DNA of 64,000 nucleotides from Streptomyces sp. NBC_01304 (GCF_035975855.1 NZ_CP109055.1:8060001-8124000), one strand, 5' to 3'. Positions 31,008 to 40,847 are shown, numbered from the stretch's first letter. The notes: generated by a model not told the origin, from the sequence alone. Made by a program: numbers and translations.

Positions 31008-32444
31008 ATGTCCACCACCCTTGCCCCACCCGCAGCGGCCGCACCCCCGCACCCGCGCCGCTGGGCCGCCGCCGTGGTCATGATGATCGCCGCGCTCATG
31101 GACCTGCTCGACGTCACGATCGTCAACGTCGCCATCCCGTCCATAGGCCGCGATCTGCATGCCTCTGAGGGCGCCCTGCAGTGGCTGGTCTCGGCGTACC
31201 TGCTGGGCTTCGGCGCGACGCTGATCATCTCCGGGCACCTGGGGGACCGCTACGGCCGCAAGGTCCTGTTCCTCGCCGGTACCGCGGGCTTCGGCCTCGC
31301 CAGTCTGGCCTGCGGAATCGCCCAGTCCCCGGGGCAGTTGGTGACCGCGAGGGCCGTCCAGGGTGTGATGGCCGCGCTGCTGATGCCGCAGGTGATCGGC
31401 TCGTTCCGGACGCTGTTCCAGGGCAAGGAGCGCGGTGCGGCCTTCGGGATGTACGGAGCCGTCGCCGGGTTCGCCTCCGCGGTGGGGCTGCTGCTCGGGG
31501 GCGTGCTCACCGACGCGGATCTGTTCGGGTGGGGCTGGCGCTCGGTGTTCCTGGTGAACGTTCCCGTCGCGATCGCCACCTTCATCGCGGGCCTGATCCT
31601 CGTGCCGTCCACCAAGGAACGCTCCGCCGGACGCCCCGACGTCCTCGGCAGCCTGGTCCTGGCCGGGTCGCTGGTCGCGATCGTGCTGCCGCTGGTGCAG
31701 GGGCAGTCCAACGGCTGGCCGCTGTGGGGCTGGGTCTGTCTGGCCGCCGGTGTCCTCGCGCTCGTCGGGCTCGGCGTGGTCGAGGGGCGCAAGCGTTCCG
31801 GGGCGACGGTGCCGCTGCTGCCGGCGCGGGCCTTCAAGCTGCCGGCCTTCTCCCTCGGCGTACTGGTCCAACTCCTGTTCTCCGTAGGCATGCAGGGCTT
31901 CTTCCTGGTCTTCACGATCTGGCTGCAGGGCAGTGAGGGCTACACGCCGATGCAGGCCGGTGTGCTGACCGTGGCCTTCTCGGTGGGCGGCTTCCTGACG
32001 GCGCCGGTCGCCGATCCGCTCGCAGTGAAGTTCGGGCGCCTGGTCCTGGTCGCGGGCTCGCTGCTGATGGCGGGCGGCTTCGCCTGGGTCTGGCAGGCCG
32101 TGGCCGCCTCGACCGAGGCGCACACCGGGGCCTGGCCGCTGGTGCCGGGGCTGCTCGTCGCGGGTGCCGGGCTCGGCTTCCTGGTGGTGCCCCTGGTCAA
32201 CGTCGTCCTGTCCGCCGTGCCCGGTGACATCGCGGGCGGCGCCTCCGGGATCTTCTCCACGGCCCAGCAGTTCGGCGGTGCGCTCGGCGCCGCGATCATC
32301 GGCACGATCTTCTTCGGGCACGCCTCGGACGGTCTGACCCACGCGCTGACCACGGCCATGCCGTGGGTGGCGGCGGGCTTCGGGCTCTGCGCGGTGCTCT
32401 GCCTGGCGCTGCCGAAGAAGGCGATCGCGGCGTACGAGGAGTGA
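31008..32444 (+). CDS. MFS drug exporter, DHA2 family (14 TM)
   Basis: A 478-residue transporter. The first helix contains ALMDLLDVTIVNVAIPSIGR (DHA2 motif D1), then SAYLLGFGATLIISGHLGDR and YGRK (motif A), AVQGVMAALLMPQVIGSF, and motif C-like GAVAGFASAVGLLLGGVL. Uses the proton gradient to export drugs or metabolites. ATG 31008 follows AGGAG. Regulated by the divergent MarR gene (inference from the operators). A perfect hairpin follows 32 bp after the stop. Confidence 0.92.
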   Translation: MSTTLAPPAAAAPPHPRRWAAAVVMMIAALMDLLDVTIVNVAIPSIGRDLHASEGALQWLVSAYLLGFGATLIISGHLGDRYGRKVLFLAGTAGFGLASLACGIAQSPGQLVTARAVQGVMAALLMPQVIGSFRTLFQGKERGAAFGMYGAVAGFASAVGLLLGGVLTDADLFGWGWRSVFLVNVPVAIATFIAGLILVPSTKERSAGRPDVLGSLVLAGSLVAIVLPLVQGQSNGWPLWGWVCLAAGVLALVGLGVVEGRKRSGATVPLLPARAFKLPAFSLGVLVQLLFSVGMQGFFLVFTIWLQGSEGYTPMQAGVLTVAFSVGGFLTAPVADPLAVKFGRLVLVAGSLLMAGGFAWVWQAVAASTEAHTGAWPLVPGLLVAGAGLGFLVVPLVNVVLSAVPGDIAGGASGIFSTAQQFGGALGAAIIGTIFFGHASDGLTHALTTAMPWVAAGFGLCAVLCLALPKKAIAAYEE

Positions 32445-32476
32445 GCGCCGGAGGCGTCAAGTCCCGTACGGCAAGA

Positions 32477-32536
32477 GGCGGGTGGCCCCGGAATTCCAAG
32501 GGAATCGATTTCCCTCGGGATCCGGGGCCACCCGCC
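32477..32536. terminator. Bidirectional terminator between convergent MFS genes
   Basis: Perfect 16-bp arms GGCGGGTGGCCCCGGA / TCCGGGGCCACCCGCC with an inner AGGGAA-TTTCCCT hairpin in the 28-bp loop. No long T-run, typical for Streptomyces. Confidence 0.8.
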
Positions 32537-32558
32537 GTTCCCTTCGCGGTACGTCCCC

Positions 32559-34100
32559 TCAGTGCGCGGCGTCCGCCGACGCCTTGAACCGGGGGATCAG
32601 CAGATACACCGCCACCGCCGCCGCGACGAGGACCCCGCCCGTGACGGTCATCGACACGTCGAAGGCCCTGGTGAAAGCCGAGTTGGCGGCCTGTGCCAGC
32701 GGCTCGCCGACCTCCGCCGGCAGCTCCCGCGCGGCCTTCGCGCCCTCGCCGATCGAGCCGCGCGCCTGCTCCAGGGAGGCGGCCGGCGTCCCTGCGGGGG
32801 CCTGCAGCCAACTGCCGTAGAGCGCGGCGACGACACTGCCGATGATCGAGATGCCCAGTACGTTGCCGAGCTCCAGGGCGGTCTCCTGGATCGCCGCGGC
32901 CCGCCCGGCCCGCTCCGGCGGTGCCGCCGACATGATCACGGCGACGGCGGTGGCCATCACCAGCGCGCAGCCGACGCCCGCCACCGCGAACGAGATCCCG
33001 ACCAGGGTCAGTTCATCGCCGGGCAGGGCCGGAACGAACAGCGAACCGCCGAGCAGCAGCAGGCCGAGGGCCACCGCCGTACGGGCGTACAGCCGTTGAA
33101 GGATCTTCGGCGTCACGAAGCCCATCAGCAGCATCGCGGCCCCGAGCGGCATCAGCCGCAGGCCCGCCGACAGCGGCGACATGCCCCGCACGATCTGGAA
33201 CCACTGCGACCCCAGATAGAGCAGCGCACCGAGCACCACGGTGACGAGGAGATACGCGACCAGCGCCGCCGAGAACGACCTGATCCGGAACAGGCCGACG
33301 TCCATCAACGGGTCGGGGAGCCCGAGTTGGCGCCGTACGAAGTACGCCATCATGACGAGCCCGAGGACCAGCAGACCGCCGGACTGCAGCTCGAACAGAC
33401 CCTCCTTGCCGATCATCTTGATGCCCTGCACGAACGCCGCCATCCCCAGGAAGGAGATCGCCACGCTCGGCCAGTCCAGGCGCGTGGCGGACGGCGTCGA
33501 CGACTCGGGCAGCAGCTTCAGCGAAAGGACCAGCGCGGCCAGCGCGACCGGCACGTTCACCAGGAACGCCGACCGCCACCCGAAGGCCTGCACCAGCGCA
33601 CCGCCCACGACCGGCCCGATGGCGCCGCCCGCGGCGGCCATGGTGCCCCACACGACGATCGCCGTCGTACGTTCCTTGGCGTCGGCGAAGGCACCGCGCA
33701 GGATCGACAGGGTGGACGGCAGGATCATCGCCCCGCCGACCCCGAGCAGCGCTCGGCTGACCACCAGCATCACCGGGGTCGGGAAGAGCACCGCGAGGAC
33801 CGAGGCGGCGGCGAAGACCAGCAGTCCCAGGTTGAACAGCCGCTTGCGGCCCGTGCGGTCGCCGAGCGCGCCCATCGTGATGAGCAGGCCGGAGATCACC
33901 AGCGCATAGGCGTTCACGATCCACAGCTGCTGGATCGACGACGGCCCGAGATCCTCGATGATCTTCGACATGGCGGTGTGCAGGATGGTCGCGTCCATGA
34001 CGACCATCAGGAGGCTGAGGCCGAGCACCCCCAGGATGCGCCAGCGGTTGGCGTGCACCGTCGGATCGACGGAGGTCGTGGTGGTGGGTGCGGTGGTCAT
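32559..34100 (-). CDS. MFS drug exporter, EmrB/QacA (DHA2) family
   Basis: A 513-residue, 14-helix transporter. Helix 1 has LMVVMDATILHTAMSKI (D1 motif), then VNAYALVISGLLITMGALGD with RTGRKR (motif A), VVSRALLGVGGAMILPSTLS, and GTMAAAGGAIGPVVGGALVQ (motif C, antiporter signature), then FGWRSAFLVNVP. ATG 34100 overlaps the stop of the tetR gene (ATGA). Exports toxic compounds, likely under the TetR. A loop of about 60 residues (LQAPAGTPAASLEQ...AANSAFTRAF) precedes the last helix, as in actinobacterial exporters. Confidence 0.92.
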   Translation of the reverse strand: MTTAPTTTTSVDPTVHANRWRILGVLGLSLLMVVMDATILHTAMSKIIEDLGPSSIQQLWIVNAYALVISGLLITMGALGDRTGRKRLFNLGLLVFAAASVLAVLFPTPVMLVVSRALLGVGGAMILPSTLSILRGAFADAKERTTAIVVWGTMAAAGGAIGPVVGGALVQAFGWRSAFLVNVPVALAALVLSLKLLPESSTPSATRLDWPSVAISFLGMAAFVQGIKMIGKEGLFELQSGGLLVLGLVMMAYFVRRQLGLPDPLMDVGLFRIRSFSAALVAYLLVTVVLGALLYLGSQWFQIVRGMSPLSAGLRLMPLGAAMLLMGFVTPKILQRLYARTAVALGLLLLGGSLFVPALPGDELTLVGISFAVAGVGCALVMATAVAVIMSAAPPERAGRAAAIQETALELGNVLGISIIGSVVAALYGSWLQAPAGTPAASLEQARGSIGEGAKAARELPAEVGEPLAQAANSAFTRAFDVSMTVTGGVLVAAAVAVYLLIPRFKASADAAH

Positions 34101-34711
34101 GTCTTCCTTGCCTTGCTCTTGTGCGCTTCGTTGTTCTCGTGCGCCTCGTGCGCCTCGTCGTTCCCGTGCGCCTTGTTCTTGTGCAGTACGTGGTTCAGTA
34201 CGTCGGTCAACTCGCCCTCGGACGGCGGCTCGTCGGCTATCAGTGCGTGCAACAGCAAACCGTCGGTCGCGGCGGTGAAGGACTTCACGGCGAGCGGGTC
34301 GCCGGTCAGGCCGGCCCCCACGGACGCGATCAGATCGGTCCACTTCCGGGCGGCCGGCCGCAGCGCGGGACGGCGGGCGGCAAGCAGCGTCAGCTCGTAG
34401 CAGGCGATCGTGTGCGCCCGGTCCTCATACAGGTCGCGCAGCATCCGCCGGGCCACGTCCGCGGTGCTGTCGGCGCCGTCGAGCTCGCCGCGCAACTGCT
34501 CCGCGTACTCCTCGGCGGAGCTGGTCAGCGCGGCCACCAGCAGGTCGTCGATGCTCTTGAAGTGGTACGTCCCCGAGGCCGGCGGCAGTCCCGCCTCCTT
34601 GGCGACCGCCCGGTGCGTCACCCCGCCCACGCCGTCTTGGGCCACGACCCGCAGGGCGGCCTCGACGAGCAGCCTGCGGCTGCGCAGGCCGCGTTCCTTG
34701 CGCCCGTCCAT
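34097..34711 (-). CDS. TetR family repressor of the MFS exporter
   Basis: A 204-residue regulator. HTH: LLVEAALRVVAQDGVGGVTH, RAVAKEAGLPPASGTYHFKS. The C terminus from about residue 175 is an odd hydrophilic tail with repeated units (HKNKAHGNDEAHEAHENNEA, HKSKARKT), encoded by short DNA repeats (GTGCGCCTCGT type), likely disordered and perhaps metal-binding. First gene of the operon with the exporter. The palindrome at 34767, 55 bp before its start, is a candidate autoregulation site. Confidence 0.9.
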   Translation of the reverse strand: MDGRKERGLRSRRLLVEAALRVVAQDGVGGVTHRAVAKEAGLPPASGTYHFKSIDDLLVAALTSSAEEYAEQLRGELDGADSTADVARRMLRDLYEDRAHTIACYELTLLAARRPALRPAARKWTDLIASVGAGLTGDPLAVKSFTAATDGLLLHALIADEPPSEGELTDVLNHVLHKNKAHGNDEAHEAHENNEAHKSKARKT

Positions 34712-34766
34712 GGTTCACCCTCCGTGCTCAATGCCGCTTGATCCGGCTACGTACAGCCAGCTTCTT

Positions 34767-34778
34767 GGACAATTGTCC
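34767..34778. promoter_or_regulatory. Palindrome GGACAATTGTCC upstream of tetR
   Basis: Perfect 12-bp palindrome, extended by near-matching TT/CA flanks, in the promoter region of the tetR-MFS operon. The form is usual for TetR-family operators. Confidence 0.65.
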
Positions 34779-34822
34779 CATAACTTTCGCAAACGTGCCC
34801 GGAGAGGAGGAATGGGGCTGCT

Positions 34823-36313
34823 TCAGCCTCGGGGGGCCGTGCCCCGCAGGCGGTGCCTGGCGCGCTCGTCCTCGATCAGGTCGATGGCCTCGTGGGCGGT
34901 GGCGTACGCGTAGCTGTCGGGGTCGGCGTCCGAGAGCAGCCGGGCGAGCGCCGCCACCGCACGCGGGTCCTGGCGGCGGGCGAGCCCCTGTGCGGCCTCG
35001 GCGGCGACCGTCGGGTCGGGGTCGTCGAGGCGGGCGGCAAGGGCCTCGCGGACCGGCGTCGCGTCGGCGGGGGTGCGGGCGAGCCCGGTCGTGGCCCAGT
35101 CGCGGACCTCGGAGTCCGGGTCGCCGGCCAGGGCGATGAGCGCGTCCGTGGCCGCGGGGTCGTCCTCGGCCGCCAGTGAGTGCAGGGCGAACGCGACCCG
35201 GCGGCGCACGGCCGGCTCCGGGTGTCCGGCGTGCCGCACCACCTCGTCGACCGAACCGGAATGGCCCTGGTGCGCCAGCGCGAGCAGCAGCGACTGCAGC
35301 AGCTCCGACTCGCCCTCGGCCCCGGACGGCGCCTCGCGCACCGCCTCGCACAGGGGGCGCAGCAGGCCCAAGGTGCGGTCCTTGAAGCCGAGTTGGGCCA
35401 GCACGTCCACCGCGAAGGTCCGCCGTCGGACGTCGGGGGAGCGGGTCAGGGCGGCCGCGGCCTGGAAGGTCACCTCGTCGGCGCGGCGCTGGAGTTCGGC
35501 GACGCACGCGAGCCAGTTCTCGTTCTCGGGGTTGTTGAACGGCAGGGCACGGTCGAGGAGTTCACCGAAGGGGGTGCGCAGGCCGAGCTCGTGCTCAAGG
35601 AGTGTCGCGATCGCGCCGTGGCCGGTCTGCTGCTCGCGGCCGGTCCAGGTCCCGCCGTCCCTGAGCAGTTCGACGACCAGCGTGATGCCCTCGCCCTCGG
35701 CGACCCGCCGTACGACGGTCTCGTACGTGTCGGGGGCCTCATTCTGGGCCAACTCCCGGGCCACTTCGGCCACCAGGTCCTCGCGGCCGAGCCAGCGCCG
35801 GGCTTCGTCGAGTGCGGGCCGCAGCTCGCTCGCCCCGTGCCGCAGGAGCGCCTTCACCGTGTCGAGGGAGCCCCGCCGGGCGGCTGCCACGAGCGGGGGC
35901 CGACCGCCGGGTACGGCCAGGTCGGGGTCGGCGCCAGCGGCGAGAAGGGCCTCGGCGGCGGGGGCGTGGCCGAGCTGGACGGACCAGGCGAGGGCGGTGA
36001 AGCCGAGGAGTTCGGTGGCGTCGGGGCGGGCGCCTGCGGCGAGCAGGGCGTGGACCACCTCGGTGTGGCCGCCGCAGGCTGCTCCGCAGAGGGGGAGGTC
36101 GGTGCCGGAGCTGAGGCGGCTCGGGTCTGCGCCTGCGGCGAGCAGGAGTCTGGCGATGCCGGGCTCGTTCTGCACGGAGGCGAGGTACAGGGGGGTCTGG
36201 CCCTCGTTGTCGGTGGCCTCGGGGCTTGCCCCGGCCCGCAGGAGTCCCACGACGAGGTTCTCGTCCCCTGCGTATATCGCGCCGAACAGCTGCGTGACCA
36301 GGTCCTTGCTCAT
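34823..36313 (-). CDS. Ankyrin-repeat and HEAT-repeat protein
   Basis: A 496-residue solenoid protein. Ankyrin repeats fill about residues 1-190 (units such as NEGQTPLYLASVQNEPGIAR, LLLAAGADPSRLSSGTDLPL, GFTALAWSVQLGHAPAAEAL). The second half has PBS-lyase-type HEAT repeats (HPEPAVRRRVAFALHSLAAE, DPDSEVRDWATTGLARTPAD, DPDPTVAAEAAQGLARRQDP). No enzyme motif. Both parts bind proteins; partner unknown. Longer in-frame starts run through the family A repeat; ATG 36313 is preferred since MSKDLVTQLFGAIYAGDENL is where the first ankyrin unit begins. Confidence 0.85.
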   Translation of the reverse strand: MSKDLVTQLFGAIYAGDENLVVGLLRAGASPEATDNEGQTPLYLASVQNEPGIARLLLAAGADPSRLSSGTDLPLCGAACGGHTEVVHALLAAGARPDATELLGFTALAWSVQLGHAPAAEALLAAGADPDLAVPGGRPPLVAAARRGSLDTVKALLRHGASELRPALDEARRWLGREDLVAEVARELAQNEAPDTYETVVRRVAEGEGITLVVELLRDGGTWTGREQQTGHGAIATLLEHELGLRTPFGELLDRALPFNNPENENWLACVAELQRRADEVTFQAAAALTRSPDVRRRTFAVDVLAQLGFKDRTLGLLRPLCEAVREAPSGAEGESELLQSLLLALAHQGHSGSVDEVVRHAGHPEPAVRRRVAFALHSLAAEDDPAATDALIALAGDPDSEVRDWATTGLARTPADATPVREALAARLDDPDPTVAAEAAQGLARRQDPRAVAALARLLSDADPDSYAYATAHEAIDLIEDERARHRLRGTAPRG

Positions 36314-36354
36314 GCTTCGAGGGTCGCTCGGGGGTGGGGTCGGGCGCAAAACAA

Positions 36355-36474
36355 TTCCCCCACCCCGCCCCTTCCCGAGATCCTGCGGAGCTGTGTCCTC
36401 AAACGCCGGACGGGCTGATTTCATCAGCCCGTCCGGCGTTTGAGGACACAGGGGGGCTAGGGGCGGGGAGGGGA
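36355..36474. repeat. Nested inverted repeat family A upstream of the ankyrin gene
   Basis: Inner arms with core CAAACGCCGGACGGGCTGA and perfect reverse complement around a TTTC loop; outer arms CCCCCACCCCGCCCCTTCCC and GGGGCGGGGAGGGGA. It occupies the gap between two genes on the same (minus) strand, from 6 bp after one stop to 40 bp before the next start. Confidence 0.9.
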
Positions 36475-36479
36475 GAAAA

Positions 36480-37346
36480 TCACGTATCGCACTCCAACAC
36501 CGACCGGCACAACCCGCACCGGGCCCGCACCCGTCCCCGCACAGGCACCCTGATCTGCTGGAAGCAGGCCGGGCAGGGGAAGGACACCCGGGTCGCGGGT
36601 GACGTGTCGAAGGAGTAGCCCGGGCCGGGCAGGCCCTGCCGGCGCTCCTTCGCGTAGCGCCGCCGCCCCGCCCAGCCCGCCGCGCTCAGCGGGGGCTGCT
36701 GCTCGTCGCGGTCGGCCTCCGCCCGGCCCTTCGCGTACGCCGTGTACGCCTGGGGGCTGGTGAACCAGATCGAGGGGTCCTCGCCGAACACCCGCGCCCG
36801 CTTGGCCAGGACGTACCCGAACTCCTCCGGCGTGAGATAGCCCAGCTTCTGCGAACTCGCCCCGTCCTCGCGGTAGGCGTCCAGGAGCAGCCAGCCCGCG
36901 CCCAGATAGGTGGTGGCGGTGTCCGTGAGGATCTCGTTGTCCCGGGTGCCGGGGAAGGCGAGGCCCAGGCGGTGCAGATAGACGTGCATGACCTCGTGGG
37001 CGAGGGCCGCGCCGATGTCCTTGCGGTGGTTGCGGAAGCGGTCGTTCAGCTCGATGAAGTACTCGGGGCCCGCGGTGAGTTCGACGTTCGCCGCGTGCTC
37101 CATCCCGCGGAAGCTCACGATCATGCGGGCGTCGGGCAGACGCAGGTGCTGCACCATGGTGCCGGCCACCCGGGCCACCCCGAGGTGCAGGTCGTCCTGG
37201 TCGCAGAAGGCCACGTCGGCGGGGGCGACGCTGGCGTCGAAGGTGTGGACGGTGTCGTACGAGAGCCGCTTGTAGAGCGCCGTGATCGCGGCCCGCACCG
37301 TGTCCAGGTGGGGGAAGCCGTGCACGACCGGTCCGCTGTCCGCCAC
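36480..37346 (-). CDS. Predicted Zn-metallopeptidase-like protein with C-terminal zinc ribbon
   Basis: A 288-residue protein. HEVMH in GAALAHEVMHVYLHRLGLAF is an HExxH metal-binding helix; NEILTDTATTYLGAGWLLLD downstream could give the third ligand. The C terminus holds two Cys pairs, FPCPACFQQIRVPV and ARCGLCRSVLECDT, forming a probable zinc ribbon. No signal peptide, so cytoplasmic. GTG 37346 has AGGGGGT 8 bp upstream and gives VADSGPVVHGF; longer frames run into the protease promoter region. Family and substrate not recognised. Divergent from the secreted trypsin. Confidence 0.78.
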   Translation of the reverse strand: MADSGPVVHGFPHLDTVRAAITALYKRLSYDTVHTFDASVAPADVAFCDQDDLHLGVARVAGTMVQHLRLPDARMIVSFRGMEHAANVELTAGPEYFIELNDRFRNHRKDIGAALAHEVMHVYLHRLGLAFPGTRDNEILTDTATTYLGAGWLLLDAYREDGASSQKLGYLTPEEFGYVLAKRARVFGEDPSIWFTSPQAYTAYAKGRAEADRDEQQPPLSAAGWAGRRRYAKERRQGLPGPGYSFDTSPATRVSFPCPACFQQIRVPVRGRVRARCGLCRSVLECDT

Positions 37347-37406
37347 TCGCGTACCCCCTGGGGTTCGGCCAACCGGCCTCCACTGTACGGCGGTTGATGG
37401 CGGTAG

Positions 37407-38351
<945 letters not shown>

Positions 38352-38392
38352 TCCCCCTGATCATGCTTTGACCTGCCGTTTCAGGCTCCACG

Positions 38393-38447
38393 CCTCGTAC
38401 TTCCGGCCGAACGCGGTCCCGCGCTTGCGGGCCGGAAGTATGAGGCG
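38393..38447. terminator. Hairpin after the trypsin gene
   Basis: 17-bp arms GCCTCGTACTTCCGGCC / GGCCGGAAGTATGAGGC with one mismatch and a 21-bp loop, 41 bp after the stop. Likely transcription terminator or mRNA 3' stabiliser. Confidence 0.7.
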
Positions 38448-38637
38448 GCCCGCCGCCCCCGGTACGTAGCGTGAACAGTGGCTTCGCAGGGCCGGATCAG
38501 AGCGGCTCCGGCCCTGCGGCCTCCTCACGTCGTGGCCATATCGGGAGCGGGGGCTCCTCCCAGCGGTTGCGACCCGCCCCACGCGCTAGTCCCATGGTGA
38601 GAACACTGGACGGCAGCAGAGGCAGGCGGGGCAGCAC

Positions 38638-39300
38638 ATGGCGATCACGGTGGTCATCGCGGACGACCAGGAGATGGTCCGCACCGGCTTCCGCATGATC
38701 CTGGAGAGCCAGGCCGACATCGAGGTCCTCGACGACGTCGTCGACGGCGAGGCCGCCCTCGACGCCGTACGCCGCCTGAACCCCGATGTCCTCCTCCTTG
38801 ACATCCGCATGCCCAGGCTGGACGGCCTGGAAGTCACCCGCCGCCTCGCCGCCACCGGCAACGAACGCCCCCGCATCGTCATCTGCACCACCTTCGACCT
38901 CGACGAATACGTGCACGCCGCGCTGCACGGCGGCGCCAGCGGGTTCCTCCTGAAGGACGCCAGCCCCGCGATGCTCGTCGAGGCCGTACGCGCCGCCGCG
39001 GTGGGCGACTCCCTCGTCTCCCCGGCGATCACGGTGCGGCTGCTGCGCGAGATGGCCCCCGCCGCCGACCGCAAGGCCGAGGCCAAGAAGCCCGCCGAGC
39101 CGCTCACCGAACGCGAACGCGAAGTCGTCCGCTGCCTCGCCCGTGGCCTGACCAACAACGAGATCGCCGCCGAACTCTTCGTCTCCCTCTCCACGGTCAA
39201 GACCCACCTGGCCAATGTGCAGGCCAAGCTCGACGCCAGGAACCGCGTCGAGATCGCCGCCTGGGCCTGGGAGAGCGGACTGGCCGCGAGTACCCCGTGA
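38638..39300 (+). CDS. NarL/FixJ family response regulator
   Basis: A 220-residue regulator. Receiver: VVIADDQEMVRTGFRMIL, phospho-acceptor Asp in LLLDIRMPRLDG, Thr in ICTTFDLDEY, Lys in FLLKDASP. Linker rich in Lys/Ala/Glu (DRKAEAKKPAEP). LuxR HTH: LTEREREVVRCLARGLTNNE, STVKTHLANVQAKL. ATG 38638 after GGGGCAGC. Gene order is regulator first, then its kinase 19 bp later, the reverse of the other pair at 24082. Confidence 0.93.
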   Translation: MAITVVIADDQEMVRTGFRMILESQADIEVLDDVVDGEAALDAVRRLNPDVLLLDIRMPRLDGLEVTRRLAATGNERPRIVICTTFDLDEYVHAALHGGASGFLLKDASPAMLVEAVRAAAVGDSLVSPAITVRLLREMAPAADRKAEAKKPAEPLTEREREVVRCLARGLTNNEIAAELFVSLSTVKTHLANVQAKLDARNRVEIAAWAWESGLAASTP

Positions 39301-39319
39301 GCCCTTTGGGGTGTGTCTC

Positions 39320-40702
39320 GTGAGCCCCGTCGCCACCTGGCTGGGCCGGCACCGGTCGCGCGTGGTGGCCGCCAAGCTGTCCCTCGCCGCCGTGCTGATC
39401 TTCCTCGTCGCCTTCGAGGGCTTCGCCCTGGCCCGGCAGCCCACCGCGCCGCACGGCCTCGTCGCCTTCTCCGGCGTCGTGGTCTGTCTGTGCGCGGTGC
39501 CGTGGAGCGGGGCGCCGCTCAAGGTCCGGGCCTGGCTCGCGGTCGTCGTGTCCTGGGCGGTCACCGTCTTCCTGATCGCCGGCGACCGGCCGCTCAGCGT
39601 CTGGGGGATGGGCGAGTCCGTCGCGCTCCTCGTCCTGCTCACCGGCGTACTGCTGCGGGCCCCCGCCCGCTCGGCGGCGGTCCTCGGGCCGCTGCTCGCG
39701 CTCGCCTGTGTGGCCGCCCCGGTGCGGGACGCCGAGCCCGGCCGGTTCACCATGCTCTTCTCCGTGCTGACCGCCGTGGTGACCGCCTTCTCGCTGCTGC
39801 TGCGCGCCCAGTCCGTGCAGCGCGTACGCGATCTGCAGGCGGTACGCAGCGCCGAACGCCTCGAACTCGCCCATGAGCTGCACGACCTGGTCGCCCACCA
39901 CGTCACGGGCATCGTCGTGCAGGCCCGCGCCGCCCGCTTCACCTCCGTCTCGGCCGAGAAGGCCGCCGAGACCTTCGCGCGCATCGAGCGCGCCGGGGAC
40001 GAGGCGCTCGGCGCGATGCGCCGCCTGGTGCGGGTCCTGCGCGAGGGGGAGGCGGAGACCGAGCCGGTCGCGGGCATCGCCCAGATCCGCGAGCTCGCCG
40101 ACAACTTCTCGGCCACCGGGCCGCCCGCGATCCTCTACGTCGAACCGGGCCTGGAGGAACGCGTTCCCGCCGACCTCGCGGTCACCGCCCATCACGTCGT
40201 CCGCGAGGCCCTCACCAATGTCCGCAAGCACGCCGCGGACGCCACCGCCGTACGGATCGGCCTGCGCGCGAGGCCCGGCGGCCCAGGGCGTGTGTCGGAC
40301 GTCCCTCCTGCCCCGCGACGCCTGGCACGCGCCCCCAAGCTCTCCGAGCAGGGGGGACCCCCTCTCGCCGCACCGGGCGAAGACCCAAGTACGTCCGGCC
40401 CATCGATGGGGTCCTCCGCCCGGCACGCCGAGAGCACGCACCGACTGCAGACACCAGCTGCTCCGCAGCGGGCGCAGGGCCCGCCCTCCGGGCGGACGGA
40501 GGGACGTCCGACACACGCCCTGGAGATCCGCGTCGCCGACGACGGCTCCAAGCCGGCCCACCTGAGCGAGAAGTCGCGGGGCGGCGGGTTCGGCCTGGTC
40601 GGGCTGCAGGAGCGGGTCACGGCTCTTGGCGGGGAGCTCACGGCGGAGCGGTCGCCCGGGGGCGGCTGGGAGGTTCGGGCGGTACTGCCGTACGAGGCGT
40701 GA
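39320..40702 (+). CDS. Two-component sensor histidine kinase with palindromic insertion in the ATPase domain
   Basis: A 460-residue HisKA_3 kinase. About five membrane helices lie in the first 165 residues. Phospho-acceptor His188 is in RLELAHELHDLVAHHVTGIV; the N box is HHVVREALTNVRKHAAD near 293-309; after it come DDGSK and GGGFGLVGLQERVTALGG. Between strand RIGLRARPGGPG and strand ALEIRVADDGS about 80 extra residues (about 322-402) are encoded by element family B. They are Pro/Ser/Ala-rich and contain no domain. Normal kinases have only a short turn here, so folding may still be possible. GTG 39320 start (VSPVATWL). Paired with the response regulator at 38638. Confidence 0.9.
   Translation: MSPVATWLGRHRSRVVAAKLSLAAVLIFLVAFEGFALARQPTAPHGLVAFSGVVVCLCAVPWSGAPLKVRAWLAVVVSWAVTVFLIAGDRPLSVWGMGESVALLVLLTGVLLRAPARSAAVLGPLLALACVAAPVRDAEPGRFTMLFSVLTAVVTAFSLLLRAQSVQRVRDLQAVRSAERLELAHELHDLVAHHVTGIVVQARAARFTSVSAEKAAETFARIERAGDEALGAMRRLVRVLREGEAETEPVAGIAQIRELADNFSATGPPAILYVEPGLEERVPADLAVTAHHVVREALTNVRKHAADATAVRIGLRARPGGPGRVSDVPPAPRRLARAPKLSEQGGPPLAAPGEDPSTSGPSMGSSARHAESTHRLQTPAAPQRAQGPPSGRTEGRPTHALEIRVADDGSKPAHLSEKSRGGGFGLVGLQERVTALGGELTAERSPGGGWEVRAVLPYEA
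40283..40523. repeat. Palindromic element family B inside a histidine kinase gene
   Basis: 241 bp bounded by perfect 26-bp inverted repeats (40283-40308 and 40498-40523), ends CCAGGGCG / CGCCCTGG. The interior shares ordered blocks CGACGCCTGGCACGC, CTCTCGCCGCAC, CCCAAGTACGTCC and CGAGAGCACGCACC with the element at 4901. The kinase reading frame runs through with no stop. Confidence 0.88.
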
Positions 40703-40753
40703 TCAGGCACGTACCGCCAAATCCCGCACCCACTGCGGCGGATCGCACACTAA

Positions 40754-40782
40754 GTCCAACACCAGCCCCACCTTTGTCCATG
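40754..40782. promoter_or_regulatory. Possible AraC-type site: GTCCA direct repeat, 22 bp apart, before GH101
   Basis: GTCCA at 40754 and 40776, the second within CTTTGTCCATGG, 66 bp before the GTG of the glycosidase. The same arrangement stands before the GH35 gene at 48506-48536, next to an araC gene. Confidence 0.5.
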
Positions 40783-40847
40783 GGCCCGGCGGCCCCACAG
40801 CGCCCATCGTGACGGCCACGGAAATCCGTCCCGAGAAGGGGTGCGCA

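Noticed and set aside
30924..34400. Long antisense ORFs over both MFS genes (472 aa minus, 612 aa plus)
   Set aside because: Frame shadows of G+C-rich membrane protein genes; composition dominated by Arg/Gln/Glu/His, no domains, while the opposite strand codes clear exporters.
38361..38582. 73-residue ORF on the minus strand
   Set aside because: It runs through the terminator hairpin after the trypsin gene, has no RBS, and its Arg/Ser-rich sequence looks like frame noise.
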